A DNA stretch of 29,602 nucleotides, from positions 1 through 29,602 of the IMG/VR virus record IMGVR_UViG_3300032315_000308; one strand, 5' to 3'. Below, in pieces: positions 27,650 through 29,602 of the stretch. The stretch's first letter is position 1. Each line of letters begins with the position of its first letter. The DNA comes from a virus. The notes below the pieces were generated by a model. It ran no database searches. It was not told the origin of the DNA and was given only the letters and a program-made list of their open reading frames with translations. Position numbers and translations under genes: made by a program.

Positions 27650-29602
27650 TATTCGGCACTCCCATCGTTGGTTTTAGACTGCGCCTTGACGTCATTTAAC
27701 GTGTTGGCAGCTAATACTTGCTGGGCTTTTATTAAGTTAGAAGCTTGGTCGTTATCTACCCTATGGGCTAACGCCACTCCTTTTAACTCTTGTTCAGACT
27801 GCATCTTAGCAGATACTATCTGAGTTTTCTGCATGTTGTGTACAGCGTCTTGCTGCATTTTCCACACTCTGGCAACAGCTTCTTCGATTCTTGAGTCAGA
27901 CTCTTTGACAAATTGCTGGAGCTTGAGTTTTTCCATCATGTTTTGCTCAGCAGCCAATGTAGCTTCTGCCGATATCTTAGCAACCTCAGCTTGCAGCCTT
28001 TGAGTTTCAGCAATTAATTTCTGAACTTCAGGAGGAGGGGCTGCATTCGGGTCTTGCTTAGGTAGTAATCTCTCAATGGTTTCAACATCAAGTTGCATAG
28101 CCTCAAGGAACATCTTATCTACTTCCCTTGGGTCAGCAGTTCTTAACTGTTGAAGAGCGCCTGCTCGATACATTCGCTGAGATTCGGTAGAAACAGCAGG
28201 ATCAGCCACTGGCATGATATCCATACCGCTCATATCAAAGTCTTTTTTGACATCTGCAGCGTCATCGTCAAGCACATTCTCGTAATCACTTTGAGAAAGA
28301 TACCTAGCGTTTAATCTATATAGTTTTCTATACTCCTTTTTAAGGCTCCTATAGACGCGTTTATTGATAGCTACAAATACCTTAGTACCTTGCTCTACCA
28401 ATTGGGAGATCGTTGAGCTAGCAACGTTTTGAGCGGGTTGTTTGCCACTTAAAACATCAGTAGTACTAGATAAATCTCTACCTACCTGCATCAATAAGCT
28501 TAAAAGACTGAAAAGTGTACCAGATGGCTCCTTAGTTGGCCAAGGGAACACGCTTTTACGTATATCATCACCATTAGCAGCATCTAGAACCTGCCATTTA
28601 CCCATTTGGAACTGGATTTGACCATTCTTTAACCTAAGTCCTCGACCTATTAAGCCTCCTTGCATGTTATTAAGGGTACCAGAGTCAATCAACTGGTTAA
28701 TAAGGCTGTTAATTGCCTTGTTAATAGGTAGTAATAAGCTACCAAACCCCATGCTATAGAAGCCACCATCTGGACTTTTTATAAAATGGTAGTCAGTAAA
28801 GTAATGTTCGGCACTAATGCTTAACACTTTACCGTCTGCATTCTTTTCTATCTTCTTAAATCGGTTGACAATCCTTAATACTTTGCCTGATTCTTTATGT
28901 ACTGTAACAATATATGGCTCTTTGTAGCCATCTTCATCTAAGTCTAAGAAACAATGTTGTTCCAAGAACTCAATAGATGCATCCTCATCGTCAGGGTCAG
29001 TGCCTGTTAGCTCAACTAAGTCGCATTCACAGAACAATCCTCGTCTTTGACGCTCAACTATGTCGTTGTCCTTTAAGGATATACAGTGAGTTACTCGTCT
29101 AGCAGACTCTATACTGGATGTTTTATAGTTAACCACGATCTTTTCTGGAAGGCACAACTCACTGCAGTTGCGCTTTTCAGTTTCATCGTAGTAAGTTTTC
29201 TTAAATACAGTTCCTAATATAGGTAAAATATGTAGTAAAGCGTCGGTTCCTTCTTCCCAATCGCTGCTTTGTTCCATCAATTGGTAAGACATGAACTTGG
29301 ATACTCTATCAGCCCGTGCATATTTTGCACCATCAAGGTCTTTACCAATAACAACTGCTTTAACTATCTTGTCATTCTGTATGATTTCGGGAAGAGTTCT
29401 TGACGCATAGTCAATACTGGCTTGTGCAATCAAGGGGTACTTAATATTTGAGGCGTTTTCCCAAGGGAAACTTTTCTTTTTCATGACTTGTTTAGCAATA
29501 TCCATTGCTTGGTCAACAATATTAGTCCACTCTTTCCTACTATCGTCATCTATATCGTAACCTTTAACAACTTGCTGGCCTATTTTAGCTAATAATTGTT
29601 CA
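27649..29602 (-). CDS. P22-like portal protein, N-terminus cut by window edge
   Basis: 650 residues are visible and the frame stays open at the right edge, so the true start lies outside; the ATG at 29505 is internal because the sequence before it (GQQVVKGYDIDDDSRKEWTN) is protein-like and fits portal N-termini. The portal is the dodecameric ring through which DNA enters and leaves the head. Landmarks: FPWENASNIKYPLIAQASID, a wing region with ILPILGTVFKKTYYDE and LDLDEDGYKEPYIVTVHKES, HFIKSPDGGFYSMGFG, LIGRGLRLKNGQIQFQMGKW, VLSGKQPAQNVASSTISQLV. The last 135 or so residues are a long Gln/Glu/Lys/Ala-rich helix (LIAETQRLQAEVAKISAEA) that would form the internal barrel known in P22. Confidence 0.88.
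   Translation of the reverse strand, partial: EQLLAKIGQQVVKGYDIDDDSRKEWTNIVDQAMDIAKQVMKKKSFPWENASNIKYPLIAQASIDYASRTLPEIIQNDKIVKAVVIGKDLDGAKYARADRVSKFMSYQLMEQSSDWEEGTDALLHILPILGTVFKKTYYDETEKRNCSELCLPEKIVVNYKTSSIESARRVTHCISLKDNDIVERQRRGLFCECDLVELTGTDPDDEDASIEFLEQHCFLDLDEDGYKEPYIVTVHKESGKVLRIVNRFKKIEKNADGKVLSISAEHYFTDYHFIKSPDGGFYSMGFGSLLLPINKAINSLINQLIDSGTLNNMQGGLIGRGLRLKNGQIQFQMGKWQVLDAANGDDIRKSVFPWPTKEPSGTLFSLLSLLMQVGRDLSSTTDVLSGKQPAQNVASSTISQLVEQGTKVFVAINKRVYRSLKKEYRKLYRLNARYLSQSDYENVLDDDAADVKKDFDMSGMDIMPVADPAVSTESQRMYRAGALQQLRTADPREVDKMFLEAMQLDVETIERLLPKQDPNAAPPPEVQKLIAETQRLQAEVAKISAEATLAAEQNMMEKLKLQQFVKESDSRIEEAVARVWKMQQDAVHNMQKTQIVSAKMQSEQELKGVALAHRVDNDQASNLIKAQQVLAANTLNDVKAQSKTNDGSAE

Overview
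This window reads as part of the genome of a tailed, short-tailed (P22-like, podovirus-type) double-stranded DNA phage. The P22-like signs are a portal with a helical C-terminal barrel, a gp4-type adaptor, a gp10-type tail hub, three ejection-type proteins and a T4/GH24-type lysozyme. The host is most likely a gammaproteobacterium, because the phage PrkA, YeaH and SpoVR proteins look very like what I recall of the E. coli proteins (YeaG, YeaH, YcgB). No integrase, insertion sequence, tRNA, rRNA or CRISPR array was seen. DNA is AT-leaning and coding density is very high; no gap between genes exceeds about 170 bases.

Left arm (2-8645, all + strand). It opens inside a prkA-type serine protein kinase gene, followed by a yeaH/DUF444 gene and a spoVR/ycgB gene, so a complete bacterial stress/sporulation triad lies contiguous in a phage. 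spoVR is followed by two tandem 45-residue zinc-ribbon plus membrane-helix microproteins, the first overlapping spoVR. Next come a RuvC-like resolvase, a calcineurin-like phosphoesterase, a small membrane protein and a stand-alone leucyl aminopeptidase (M17) catalytic domain. After a good sigma70 promoter (6968-6996) there is a run of small genes: a HicB-like protein, two hydrophobic peptides of 23 and 24 residues, and five small unknowns.

The two arms converge at 8631-8654, where one hairpin contains the stop codons of both terminal genes.

Right arm (8650-29602, all - strand) is the virion and lysis operon, transcribed right to left. In order: portal (cut by the window edge), an 86-residue unknown, a GroES-like cochaperonin, scaffold, a 145-residue head-region protein, a probable decoration protein, major capsid protein, a beta-helix protein, a YadA-head-like fibre protein, an 81-residue unknown, an FN3-domain protein, the gp4-like adaptor, the gp10-like hub, three tandem paralogous tail-collar fibre proteins, three ejection-type proteins, lysozyme and a ribbon-helix-helix regulator. 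A perfect-consensus sigma70 promoter (TTGACA, 17 nt, TATAAT) flanked by an inverted repeat sits just before the gp10-like gene and would boost tail, ejection and lysis genes. Between the beta-helix and fibre genes lies a 128-nt non-coding stretch made almost entirely of stacked inverted repeats.

Most notable for follow-up: the PrkA-YeaH-SpoVR cluster with its two linked microproteins, the triplicated collar proteins with variation confined to the tips, the promoter with operator-like repeats, the structured RNA/DNA locus at 23217-23316, the phage GroES and the catalytic-domain-only aminopeptidase. The terminase genes and the N-termini of PrkA and portal lie outside the window. All family calls come from reading motifs and from memory of the families; no database search was run.
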